Positions 43,856 to 51,758 of a stretch of DNA of 64,000 nucleotides are shown here, in pieces. Position 1 is the stretch's first letter. Every line of letters begins with the position of its first letter. The notes below the pieces were generated by a model. The model was not told where the DNA came from. It saw only the letters and a list, made by a program, of their open reading frames with translations, and did not search any database. This DNA is from Rhizobium sp. J15 (GTDB lineage Bacteria; Pseudomonadota; Alphaproteobacteria; Rhizobiales; Rhizobiaceae), in assembly GCF_002531825.1 (NCBI RefSeq), contig NZ_NWSX01000029.1:1-64000 (forward strand). The letters are read 5' to 3'. The translations under genes were made by a program, and so were the position numbers.

Positions 43856-45337
43856 ATGAGCGAACTCACCAGCCTGACCATTGCCGAAGCCCGCCAGAAG
43901 CTGCGCGCCAAGGAAATCACCGCAATCGAACTCACCGAAGCCTATATCTCGGCGATCGACGCGGCCAATGGCCGGCTCAATGCCTATGTGAAAACGACGC
44001 CGGATCTCGCCCGCCTCATGGCCCGCAAGTCCGATGAGCGCATCGCTGCCGGCAAGGCGGGCGAGCTCGAAGGCATTCCGCTCGGCATCAAGGATCTCTT
44101 CGCCACCGTTGGCGTGCACACTCAGGCTTGCAGCCATATTCTCGATGGGTTCGAGCCGCGTTATGAATCGACGGTGACGCAAAACCTCTGGGATGACGGC
44201 GCCGTCATGCTCGGCAAGCTGAACATGGACGAATTCGCCATGGGCTCGTCCAACGAGACCTCCTATTACGGCCCGGTGATCAATCCCTGGCGGGCGGGCG
44301 GGTCCAACCAGCAGCTCGTTCCGGGCGGCTCCTCCGGCGGCTCGGCCGCAGCCGTCGCCGCGCATCTCTGCGCCGGCGCCACGGCAACCGACACCGGCGG
44401 CTCGATCCGTCAGCCGGCGGCCTTCACCGGAACCGTCGGCATCAAGCCCACTTATGGCCGCTGCTCGCGCTGGGGCACCGTCGCCTTCGCCTCTTCTCTC
44501 GATCAGGCAGGCCCGATCGCCCGCGACGTGCGCGATGCCGCAATCCTTCTGAAGTCGATGGCAAGCACCGACGCCAAGGACACGACCTCCGTCGATCTGC
44601 CGGTGCCGGACTACGAGGCGGTCCTCGGCCAGTCGCTGAAGGGCATGAAGATCGGCATCCCCAACGAATACCGCGTCGACGGCATGCCCGAGGAGATCGA
44701 GACCCTTTGGCGCCGGGGCATCGCCTGGCTGAAGGATGCCGGCGCCGAAATCGTCGACATCTCGCTGCCGCACACGAAATATGCTCTTCCGGCCTATTAC
44801 ATCGTCGCTCCCGCCGAGGCATCCTCGAACCTCGCGCGTTACGACGGCGTGCGCTACGGCCTGCGCGTCGACGGCAAGGATATCGTCGACATGTATGAGA
44901 AGACGCGCGCCGCCGGTTTCGGCCAGGAGGTCAAGCGCCGCATCATGATCGGCACCTATGTGCTGTCGGCCGGCTATTATGACGCCTATTACATCCGCGC
45001 CCAGAAGGTCCGCACGCTGATCAAGCGCGATTTCGAACTCGCCTTCGACGCCGGTGTCGACGCCATCCTGACGCCGGCCACGCCATCCTCGGCCTTCGGC
45101 ATCGCCGATGAGAACCTCGCCGCCGATCCGGTGAAGATGTATCTGAACGACATCTTTACGGTGACGGTCAACATGGCCGGCCTGCCGGGCATCGCCGTGC
45201 CCGCCGGCCTCGACCAGAAGGGCCTGCCGCTCGGCCTGCAGCTGATCGGCAAGGCCTTCGACGAGGAAACCCTCTTCAAGACCGCCTATGTCATCGAACA
45301 GGCGGCCGGCAAGTTCACGCCGGCCAAGTGGTGGTAA
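43856..45337 (+). CDS. gatA: Asp/Glu-tRNA amidotransferase subunit A
   Basis: 493 residues, amidase-signature enzyme that releases ammonia from glutamine. The Ser-cisSer-Lys triad is visible: K79 in GIKDLF, the cis-Ser in GGSSGGSA (S159), and the nucleophile S183 in TDTGGSIRQPA. The first TAA overlaps the downstream GNAT gene by 10 bases. gatB is not adjacent: it lies 2.8 kb downstream beyond accessory genes. Confidence 0.96.
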   Translation: MSELTSLTIAEARQKLRAKEITAIELTEAYISAIDAANGRLNAYVKTTPDLARLMARKSDERIAAGKAGELEGIPLGIKDLFATVGVHTQACSHILDGFEPRYESTVTQNLWDDGAVMLGKLNMDEFAMGSSNETSYYGPVINPWRAGGSNQQLVPGGSSGGSAAAVAAHLCAGATATDTGGSIRQPAAFTGTVGIKPTYGRCSRWGTVAFASSLDQAGPIARDVRDAAILLKSMASTDAKDTTSVDLPVPDYEAVLGQSLKGMKIGIPNEYRVDGMPEEIETLWRRGIAWLKDAGAEIVDISLPHTKYALPAYYIVAPAEASSNLARYDGVRYGLRVDGKDIVDMYEKTRAAGFGQEVKRRIMIGTYVLSAGYYDAYYIRAQKVRTLIKRDFELAFDAGVDAILTPATPSSAFGIADENLAADPVKMYLNDIFTVTVNMAGLPGIAVPAGLDQKGLPLGLQLIGKAFDEETLFKTAYVIEQAAGKFTPAKWW

Positions 45338-45828
45338 CGGGTCTCACGATCCGAACAACGACGCCCGCCGACCACGAAACGGTCGGCGCCATCGGCTTCG
45401 CCGCCTGGGCCGCAGGCGAGGCCTTCGAGGATTGCTATCGCGATCCCGATGTCATCGCCAAGGTCCGGCAAGAGTTCGCCGCCTTTCCCCATGAGACGAA
45501 AGGTGAGATCTTCGTTGCCGAGCGAGCGGGCGATATCGTCGGCTGGGATGCGCGGGAAGATCAACGGAACTATGTGTCCGATCTCTGGGTGCATCCGGAT
45601 TATCAGGGCAGGGGTGTCGGCCGGGCTCTGCTGTTGTATCTGTGCGAGATGATGGCGGCCGAGGGGCTGGCGACGGTCCGGCTCGACACACATGCCAGGA
45701 ATGAGCGCGCGATCCGTCTTTACGAACGCTGCGGCTTCAACATCGTCTGGCATGGGATCGAATTTTCCAAGAGCATGGGCGTCGCCCTCGAAAAGGTGCA
45801 TATGGAGAAGCAATTGGCTGATCGATAG
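45328..45828 (+). CDS. GNAT-family N-acetyltransferase
   Basis: 166 residues from GTG 45328, inside the end of gatA (10-base overlap, so coupled). Acetyl-CoA motif A is LWVHPDYQGRGVGRALL and the C-terminal fold ends RLDTHARNERAIRLYERCGF. The acceptor substrate is unknown. It is the first of four GNAT genes within about 5 kb around gatA and gatB. Confidence 0.85.
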   Translation: MVVTGLTIRTTTPADHETVGAIGFAAWAAGEAFEDCYRDPDVIAKVRQEFAAFPHETKGEIFVAERAGDIVGWDAREDQRNYVSDLWVHPDYQGRGVGRALLLYLCEMMAAEGLATVRLDTHARNERAIRLYERCGFNIVWHGIEFSKSMGVALEKVHMEKQLADR

Positions 45829-45850
45829 CCGAACCGGGAGAGGGGGTCTT

Positions 45851-46126
45851 ATGGCAAATAATGATCTTGTGCGACTGATCGAGGCAATCGATCGTCTTGC
45901 TGCCGCCGGTTTCGCCATGGGGGCGGATTGGCGGGCGGTGCACGATATCTGTCAGCGCCATGAGGGCGAACAGCCGTTTGATTGGGGCCATGCCCTCTGT
46001 CATCGCATCGAAGGCGACGACTGGAATGCCGACTACTGGTATCGCCGCGCCGGCAAGATGCGCGGCACGGGTGCGGCGGCCGACGAATGGTCGGCGATGC
46101 GGGCGGAATTGTCTGGGAAAGCCTGA
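45851..46126 (+). CDS. Hypothetical protein, 91 residues
   Basis: Starts at ATG 45851 with GGGAGAGGGGG upstream. Soluble, rich in Trp and acidic residues, e.g. LCHRIEGDDWNADYWYRRAG, a pattern I have seen in conserved rhizobial hypotheticals but cannot name. It lies 22 bases after the GNAT gene and is probably cotranscribed. A hairpin terminator follows. Confidence 0.7.
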   Translation: MANNDLVRLIEAIDRLAAAGFAMGADWRAVHDICQRHEGEQPFDWGHALCHRIEGDDWNADYWYRRAGKMRGTGAAADEWSAMRAELSGKA

Positions 46127-46133
46127 GGCTGAG

Positions 46134-46164
46134 CCCTGACCGCGCCGGTTGGGCGCGATCAGGG
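46134..46164. terminator. Probable bidirectional terminator
   Basis: CCCTGA-C-CGCGCC loop GGTTG GGCGCG-A-TCAGGG: a 12-bp stem with one internal mismatch, placed between two convergent genes. T tracts are weak on both strands. Confidence 0.55.
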
Positions 46165-46177
46165 TTGGTTGCCCGAT

Positions 46178-46435
46178 TTATCTATTGTCCAGCTGCGACC
46201 TGACCAACCTCAGCCCTCTTTCGGTAATCCGGTAGGGTTGGCCGGCTGACGACTTGATTGCCCTCAGCCGCTTCAGCTTGCGGAAGAGGTCGAGGTCGAC
46301 GCCGGGATAGAGCCAGCCGTCGCGGGTGAAGCAACTGACCGCCTCGATCTTCCTGTCGTCGTCGCGGGTAATTTCGATGCGGCCGCCTTGGGCCATGAGA
46401 TGCAGGATGCGCTGCTCCGTGCGGGAAATGTCCAT
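46178..46435 (-). CDS. YjhX/TopAI-type (UPF0386) protein
   Basis: 85 residues from ATG 46435 (MDISRTEQRILHLMAQGGRI); longer upstream frames are not like the family. Length and pattern match E. coli YjhX: SRxEQRxLHxxAxGGRI, a middle AVxCxxRxGW, KLKxxxxIKSxxGQPYRI, and the ending VRxQxDNR. YjhX was renamed TopAI because it binds and inhibits topoisomerase I; its antitoxin YjhQ is a GNAT acetyltransferase. GNAT genes flank it here on both sides. That this is a working toxin is inference. Confidence 0.82.
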   Translation of the reverse strand: MDISRTEQRILHLMAQGGRIEITRDDDRKIEAVSCFTRDGWLYPGVDLDLFRKLKRLRAIKSSAGQPYRITERGLRLVRSQLDNR

Positions 46436-46746
46436 ATGTTGAGATCCGATATCGCGCCCGGCAGGGCGCACAAAAACGATCTGGCGCTCGATTCGAACGT
46501 CAGGGCTTCGTTTTTTTCGGGCCCGTGCGCGCAAGCGAACTTGCGGGCAGGGCCTTTACCGGGTCTCAGGCAGGCTCAACATAAAACACCTCGATAAGCC
46601 TTCATATTCAGCCCGGAAAAAGCGGTCAAGGCGGCCTTAGCTCATGAAATCGGTCGAAAACCGCGCTTTCCATGCATCATCCCTTTGGAGGCACTGGTAA
46701 ATTCCGCGACTCAATGGTCTAGTTGAGAGGTAACGCGGAGGTGTCT
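46436..46746. other. Divergent intergenic region between yjhX-type and GNAT genes
   Basis: No gene seen. It contains a small perfect hairpin CGCAAG-CGAA-CTTGCG at 46530-46545 with outer GCCCG/CGGGC pairing, and the GGAGG ribosome site (46737-46741) for the GNAT gene. Promoters for both divergent genes must lie here, but I see no clear sigma-70 pair. Confidence 0.4.
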
Positions 46747-47253
46747 TTGATCCACATTCGCAATGCCCGCGACGGGGAAGCGGAACTGTTGAGCGAAATC
46801 GGGCTGAGGGCCTGGCAAAGGGCGATGGCGTCGATCGGCGAATCGGACGCGATGATCGACGCAGCGCGCAACGCCTTTCGCAATTTTGTTGAAAATGACT
46901 GGCTGACCATCACGGTCGTCGAGCAGAACGGCCAGGTCGCGGGCTGGGCGGCGCGCGAGGGATTGGACGAAACCATCTCGGATTTCTGGATCGATCCCAT
47001 CTTCACCCGCCAGGGGCTGGGCTCGGCTCTTCTCGAACGCATCGAAAAAGACATTGCCGAGCAGGGTTTCGACAAGGCAGCGATGCAGACCCACTCCGGC
47101 AACGCCGAGGCGATCGGCTTTTTCCAGAAGCACGGCTACAGCATCCACTGGCTCTCGGTCGCCTATAGTCCGAAGCTCGACCGCGACGTGCCCTCCGTCG
47201 GACTGACGAAACAACTCGTCTCAGACGGCGGCGGATACGGACAGGAATTCTGA
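46747..47253 (+). CDS. GNAT-family N-acetyltransferase, divergent from the yjhX-type gene
   Basis: 168 residues from TTG 46747, chosen because GGAGG sits 5 bases upstream and the product then begins MIHIRNARDGEAELLSEIG. Motif A is FWIDPIFTRQGLGSALLERI and the fold ends THSGNAEAIGFFQKHGY. The acceptor is unknown; position next to the YjhX-type gene recalls the E. coli yjhX-yjhQ pair, in which the GNAT protein is the antitoxin. Confidence 0.83.
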   Translation: MIHIRNARDGEAELLSEIGLRAWQRAMASIGESDAMIDAARNAFRNFVENDWLTITVVEQNGQVAGWAAREGLDETISDFWIDPIFTRQGLGSALLERIEKDIAEQGFDKAAMQTHSGNAEAIGFFQKHGYSIHWLSVAYSPKLDRDVPSVGLTKQLVSDGGGYGQEF

Positions 47254-47286
47254 CGTTTCAACGGCGCCGTCCGCGGGGCAAGCGAG

Positions 47287-47661
47287 CTATTCGGAGGTGA
47301 CGCAGAAGTTGTTGCCTTCGGGATCATTCAAGACCGTATAGGTATCCGTCTCACGCACGAAAGTCGCGCCGAGGGATAGGAGCCGTTCCACTTCTTGTCT
47401 GCGGTCCGACGCGGCGATATCGAGATGGACACGATTGCGGGCGGGGCGCTCGCCCTGGCGAAGGTGGAAGCACAGGCGTGTTCCGGGGCCATCGACCATC
47501 ACGGTCGGGTCCGTTTTCGGTGTTAGTCCCATCGCGGCAAGGCGAGCCAGCTCCGCATCGTCATAAGGCATCACCTGGTAGCCATCGAGCGCCGCCGCCC
47601 AGAAACGGGCGACACGCGAGGGAATGTCGCAGTCGATGACGATTTCTTTCAGCCTTGCCAT
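47287..47661 (-). CDS. VOC-family (glyoxalase-like) protein
   Basis: 124 residues. The glyoxalase/bleomycin-resistance fold is indicated by MARLKEIVIDCDIPSRVARFW, VHLDIAASDRRQEVERLLSLGA and VLNDPEGNNFCV. Members bind a metal with His/Glu and act on varied small molecules; the substrate is not predictable. Followed on the same strand by no close partner; the small membrane gene lies just upstream. Confidence 0.85.
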   Translation of the reverse strand: MARLKEIVIDCDIPSRVARFWAAALDGYQVMPYDDAELARLAAMGLTPKTDPTVMVDGPGTRLCFHLRQGERPARNRVHLDIAASDRRQEVERLLSLGATFVRETDTYTVLNDPEGNNFCVTSE

Positions 47662-47668
47662 GGCGCTT

Positions 47669-47857
47669 CTAGGACTTGCCGGATCGACGCTGGAAAGCCC
47701 GCTCGACGATTGCGCCGCCGAAGGCCGGCAGCAAGGCGAAAAGCATGAGCTGTGCTGTTCCCTGCAGCGTCAACAGGCCGGAAATGAGGAGCGCGGCCAG
47801 CACTCCAAGGAGAGCTCCGGCCAGATAGGGCAAATAATCCTTCAATCGAGCCTCCAT
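47669..47857 (-). CDS. Small two-helix membrane protein
   Basis: 62 residues from ATG 47857 with GGAGG immediately upstream (GGAGGCTCG). Two hydrophobic helices, YLAGALLGVLAALLISGLL and QLMLFALLPAFGGAI, with a basic C terminus (RAFQRRSGKS). 7 bases separate its stop from the VOC gene start. No family recognised. Confidence 0.6.
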   Translation of the reverse strand: MEARLKDYLPYLAGALLGVLAALLISGLLTLQGTAQLMLFALLPAFGGAIVERAFQRRSGKS

Positions 47858-48110
47858 GTGGTGAGCGCATGAAATCCCAAAAGCATTCTTGGACGAACAT
47901 AGTGATGAATGCGGCGGCGGCAATCAGGAGGCGATCGAAACTCTTCTCCCTTGGCCGGTGCGGAAAATATAGCGCTCCGACGCAAAGCGGCCTTGGGACT
48001 TAGAGGAAATGACCAGCGGCGGCTGCTCTGCAACGCCGCGAAAGCCTTGCACCGGAACGCCATTTCCTTTACCTCACCAGTGGAAAAGAACAGCCTGCAA
48101 AGAGCATCAA

Positions 48111-49613
48111 ATGACCCTTGTCGACGTCCGCACGCCCGATCCGAAACGCTTCATCCCCGGCGCGACCGGCGACTGGGAGGTCATCGTCGGCATGGAAGTC
48201 CATGCCCAGGTGCTGTCCAATTCGAAGCTCTTCTCCGGCGCCTCGACGGAATTCGGCAAGCCTCAGAATTCGAACGTGTCGCTGGTCGATGCCGCCATGC
48301 CCGGCATGCTGCCCGTCATCAACGAGGAATGCGTCAGGCAGGCCGTGCGCACCGGTCTTGGCCTGAAGGCGCAGATCAACAAGCGCTCCGTCTTCGACCG
48401 CAAGAACTATTTCTATCCCGACCTGCCGCAGGGCTATCAGATCTCCCAGTACAAGGATCCGATCGTCGGCGAGGGCAAGATCGTCATTTCGCTCGGGCCG
48501 GACCGCCAGGGCCAGTTCGAGGACATCGAAATCGGCATCGAGCGCCTGCACCTCGAGCAGGATGCCGGCAAGTCGATGCACGACCAGCATCCGACCATGT
48601 CCTATGTCGATCTCAACCGCTCCGGCGTGGCGCTGATGGAGATCGTCTCCAAGCCCGACATGCGCTCCTCCGACGAAGCCAAGGCCTATATGACCAAGCT
48701 GCGCTCGATCGTGCGCTATCTCGGCACCTGCGACGGCAACATGGACGAAGGCTCGATGCGCGCCGACGTCAACGTCTCCGTCCGCCGCCCGGGCGAGGCT
48801 TTCGGCACGCGTTGCGAGATCAAGAACGTCAACTCCATCCGTTTCATCGGCCAGGCGATCGAATACGAAGCCCGCCGCCAGATCGGCATTCTGGAGGATG
48901 GCGGCGAGATCGAGCAGGAAACGCGCCTCTTCGACCCCAACAAGGGCGAGACGCGCTCGATGCGCTCCAAGGAGGATGCGCACGATTATCGTTACTTCCC
49001 TGATCCGGATCTGCTGCCGCTCGAATTCGACGATGCCTTCATCAAGACGCTTGAAGCCGACCTGCCGGAACTGCCCGACGACAAGAAGGAGCGCTTCGTG
49101 CGCGAACTCGGCCTGTCGGTCTACGACGCCTCCGTGCTCGTCTCGGAAAAGGCGATCGCCGATTATTTCGAGGCGGTAGCGGCAGGCCGCGACGGCAAGA
49201 CGGCGGCGAACTGGGTCATCAACGATCTGCTCGGCGCGCTGAACCGCACCGGGAAGGATATCGAGCAGACGCCGGTTTCGCCGGCCCAGCTCGGCGCCAT
49301 CATCGATCTCATCAAGGCAGGCACCATCTCCGGCAAGATCGCCAAGGATCTGTTCGAGATCGTGCTGACCGAGGGCGGCGATCCCACCGAGATCGTCGAA
49401 TCGCGCGGCATGAAGCAGGTGACGGATACCGGCGCGATCGAAAAGGCCGTGGACGAGATCATTGCCGCCAATCCCGAGCAGGTGGAAAAGGTCAAGGCGA
49501 AGCCGACCATGGCGGCATGGTTTGTCGGCCAGGTGATGAAGGCGACGGGCGGCAAGGCCAATCCGCAGGCCGTCCAGGCGCTGGTCAAGGCGAAGCTCGG
49601 TATCGAGGAATAA
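48111..49613 (+). CDS. gatB: Asp/Glu-tRNA amidotransferase subunit B
   Basis: 500 residues from ATG 48111. GatB is the kinase-transferase subunit that phosphorylates and amidates the mischarged aminoacyl-tRNA. Signatures are VIVGMEVHAQVLSNSKLFS, FYPDLPQGYQISQ and DYRYFPDPDLLPL; the C-terminal YqeY-like tail domain (NPQAVQALVKAKL) is present. Separated from gatC-gatA by 2.8 kb of accessory genes; about 250 bases upstream hold no gene. Confidence 0.96.
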   Translation: MTLVDVRTPDPKRFIPGATGDWEVIVGMEVHAQVLSNSKLFSGASTEFGKPQNSNVSLVDAAMPGMLPVINEECVRQAVRTGLGLKAQINKRSVFDRKNYFYPDLPQGYQISQYKDPIVGEGKIVISLGPDRQGQFEDIEIGIERLHLEQDAGKSMHDQHPTMSYVDLNRSGVALMEIVSKPDMRSSDEAKAYMTKLRSIVRYLGTCDGNMDEGSMRADVNVSVRRPGEAFGTRCEIKNVNSIRFIGQAIEYEARRQIGILEDGGEIEQETRLFDPNKGETRSMRSKEDAHDYRYFPDPDLLPLEFDDAFIKTLEADLPELPDDKKERFVRELGLSVYDASVLVSEKAIADYFEAVAAGRDGKTAANWVINDLLGALNRTGKDIEQTPVSPAQLGAIIDLIKAGTISGKIAKDLFEIVLTEGGDPTEIVESRGMKQVTDTGAIEKAVDEIIAANPEQVEKVKAKPTMAAWFVGQVMKATGGKANPQAVQALVKAKLGIEE

Positions 49614-49616
49614 GCG

Positions 49617-50120
49617 GTGTATTTCGTCCGCACCGCCGGAGAGCGGGACCTGGAAAAGGTGCGCGCTCTTCTGGTGGAGAGTTTTCACGCCACCTATGAC
49701 GGTCTCCATGGCAAAGCCAGGGTGGACGAGCTGATCGCCCATCTCTTGTCGCCGGCGGCGTTGAAGGCGCGGCTGGCGCGCAAGGATGGCGAATTCCTCG
49801 TTGCCGATGACGGCCGCAACATCGGCGGCATGGGCTATGCGGTCATGTCGCAGGAGCTGACGAAAACCGTCATGCTGCATCTGCTCTATGTCAGCCCGGC
49901 GCTGCAGCGCCAGGGTATCGGCCGGGATATTTTCGCCGAGCTCGAAACCTGCTTCCCCGATGCGGAGATCATGCGTCTCGAAGTCGAGCCGCGCAATGCG
50001 GCGGCGATCGCCTTCTATCAGGCGCACGGCTTCACCGAGGTCGGCCGCAACGACAACAGCGCGCCGGGACAATCCGGCATTCCGTCGCTGATTTTCGAAA
50101 AACCGCTCGAAGGCCAATGA
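49617..50120 (+). CDS. GNAT-family N-acetyltransferase
   Basis: 167 residues from GTG 49617, 3 bases after the gatB stop, so coupled. Motif A reads LLYVSPALQRQGIGRDIFAEL and the end LEVEPRNAAAIAFYQAHGFTE is typical. Substrate unknown. The next GNAT gene begins 4 bases later. Confidence 0.86.
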   Translation: MYFVRTAGERDLEKVRALLVESFHATYDGLHGKARVDELIAHLLSPAALKARLARKDGEFLVADDGRNIGGMGYAVMSQELTKTVMLHLLYVSPALQRQGIGRDIFAELETCFPDAEIMRLEVEPRNAAAIAFYQAHGFTEVGRNDNSAPGQSGIPSLIFEKPLEGQ

Positions 50121-50124
50121 GATC

Positions 50125-50590
50125 GTGACGATCGAGTTGCCCGATGTTCTCGTTCGCAAAGCGCACAGCGGCGATCTGCCGGCCCTCGTGGCGCTGTTTG
50201 CCGCCGATGCGCTCGGAGGCCATGGCGATACGACCGATCCGGCGGCCTTTCCCGATTATGCCAAAGCTTTTGCCATCATCGAGGCATCGCCCAACCAGAC
50301 GCTTTACGTCGCGGAGCGAGGTCGTCGGCACGTTCCAGACGATGGTGACGACCTCTCTGACCGGCCGCGGCTCCTCGGCGATGATCATCGAGGCGGTGCA
50401 GACCCGGGCGGACATGCGCGGGCAGGGGATCGGCGCCCTGATGATCGAATTCGCCATCGCCGAGGCAAAAGGCCGCGGTTTGCGGCTGATACAACTGACC
50501 TCGAATGTGATCCGCAAGGATGCCCACCGTTTCTATGAAATGCTGGGATTCAAGCCTTCGCATTTGGGCTTCAAGATGGCTTTGAAATGA
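50125..50590 (+). pseudogene. Frameshifted GNAT-family acetyltransferase
   Basis: From GTG 50125 the frame encodes a GNAT N terminus (VLVRKAHSGDLPALVALFAA ... NQTLYVAERG) and is open to 50538 but meaningless after about 50318. In the next frame the expected continuation appears (VVGTFQTMVTTSLTGRGSSA ... motif A TRADMRGQGIGALMIEF ... DAHRFYEMLGFKPS), ending at 50590. The break is at GCGGAGCGAGGTCGTCGG (about 50311-50328), where one base, or four, seem lost before GAGGTCGTC. This may be a real pseudogene or a sequencing error. Confidence 0.8.
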
Positions 50591-50692
50591 CCTGCTCTTC
50601 TCGTGGAATCGCTGGACAATTCGGCTTGGCGACGGCATAAGCAGGAAACGAATGTGGTTTGGCTCGCGTCCCGGCGAGCGCAAGGAAAAGAC

Positions 50693-51091
50693 ATGTGGAA
50701 TCTTCTGGTTCAAACCTTCACCTGGTGGAACAGTCAGACGATAGGCACGCGTTTTGCGACCTGGCGTTTTGGCAAGCGCGTCGGCGAGGATGAATTCGGC
50801 AACGTCTATTATGAAGGCGGCATGTCTTCCTATGGCCTGCCGAAGCGCTGGGTGATCTACAAGGGTTATGCCGAAGCCTCCGCGATCCCGGCGGGTTGGC
50901 ATGGCTGGATGCATCATCGCACCGATGTCCCGCCCTCCAAGGAAAATTATACCGCCAAGGAATGGCAGAGGCCGCACCGCCCGAACCTCACGGGTTCGCC
51001 GCAGGCTTACCGCCCGCCGGGCTCCCTTGCCGCTTCGGGCGAGCGGCCGCGCGTTACCGGCGATTATGACGCCTGGACGCCTGGCAACTGA
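50693..51091 (+). CDS. NDUFA12-family NADH:ubiquinone oxidoreductase accessory subunit
   Basis: 132 residues from ATG 50693. The NDUFA12 (B17.2/DAP13) signature is present: KRVGEDEFGNVYYEGG, PKRWVIYKGYAEASAIP and WHGWMHHRTDVPP. This is an alphaproteobacterial accessory subunit of complex I, usually encoded away from nuo genes as here, and tied to the DUF2155 gene that follows. Confidence 0.93.
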   Translation: MWNLLVQTFTWWNSQTIGTRFATWRFGKRVGEDEFGNVYYEGGMSSYGLPKRWVIYKGYAEASAIPAGWHGWMHHRTDVPPSKENYTAKEWQRPHRPNLTGSPQAYRPPGSLAASGERPRVTGDYDAWTPGN

Positions 51092-51101
51092 GATGGCTCG
51101 A

Positions 51102-51126
51102 CCGGGCGATCCCAAGCCCGGCTTTT
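51102..51126 (+). terminator. Weak terminator after the NDUFA12 gene
   Basis: Stem CCGGGC/GCCCGG with loop GATCCCAA and tail CTTTTGG. The short T tract means partial termination at most. Confidence 0.45.
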
Positions 51127-51202
51127 GGCCACAATTGACCTTTACCCGCAGGTTGGCTGCGCCTGATCACGGCCATGGTTGAAAATTCTGGAGACGGGTA
51201 CA

Positions 51203-51643
51203 ATGAAGCTCTTCACGCGGAACCTAGTCCTGCGTGCCGCCGGATCGCTGCTGGCGCTTTCGGCCCTGCTTCCGATGGGGGCGGCAAATGCCGCGCGCAT
51301 CGATAATCCGGTCGCCGTCTTCTCCGGCCTCGACAAGATCACCGGCCGCATCACCACTTTCGATGTTTATGTCAACGAGACGGTACAGTTCGGCGCTCTG
51401 CAGGTGACGCCGAAGGCCTGTTACTCGCGCGATCAGGCCGAAGCGCAGAAGATCGACGGCTTCGTCGAGGTCGATGAAATCACCCTCGATCGCAAGATCC
51501 GCCGCATCTTCACCGGCTGGATGTTCGCCGACAGCCCCGGCCTCAACGCCGTCGAGCACCCGATCTACGACGTCTGGCTGAAGGACTGCAAGACGACCTC
51601 GGACGTCCCGGCGCCAGGTAACGCCAAGGCACCCGCGCGCTGA
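51203..51643 (+). CDS. DUF2155 periplasmic protein
   Basis: 146 residues from ATG 51203 (GGAGACGGG upstream). The signal peptide ends AANAA near residue 30. The mature domain carries the DUF2155 core: AVFSGLDKITGRITTFDVYV, ALQVTPKACYSRD and FTGWMFADSPGLNAVEHPIYD. Function unknown; two cysteines (CYSRD and LKDC) could pair. The family regularly follows the NDUFA12 gene in alphaproteobacteria. Confidence 0.87.
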   Translation: MKLFTRNLVLRAAGSLLALSALLPMGAANAARIDNPVAVFSGLDKITGRITTFDVYVNETVQFGALQVTPKACYSRDQAEAQKIDGFVEVDEITLDRKIRRIFTGWMFADSPGLNAVEHPIYDVWLKDCKTTSDVPAPGNAKAPAR

Positions 51644-51702
51644 CCATTGTCACCTGGAGGTGACTTGAAAGCGGCGCGGTAAATAGACTCCAGCCAATAT
51701 TG

Positions 51703-51741
51703 GAAGCGCGTCGCATGCAACTGATTGATGCGACGCGCCTT
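51703..51741. repeat. Rhizobial palindrome between convergent genes
   Basis: AAGCGCGTCGCAT/ATGCGACGCGCCTT arms of about 13 bp around GCAACTGATTG. Located between two convergent stops, it may terminate both. It shares GCGTCGC, ATGCAAC and GCGACGC blocks with the element at 34949-34981. Confidence 0.6.
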
Positions 51742-51758
51742 GGCCCCAGCCGTAAACA

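Noticed and set aside
48069..50159. 696-codon minus-strand open frame
   Set aside because: Antisense to gatB and the following GNAT gene, both certain.
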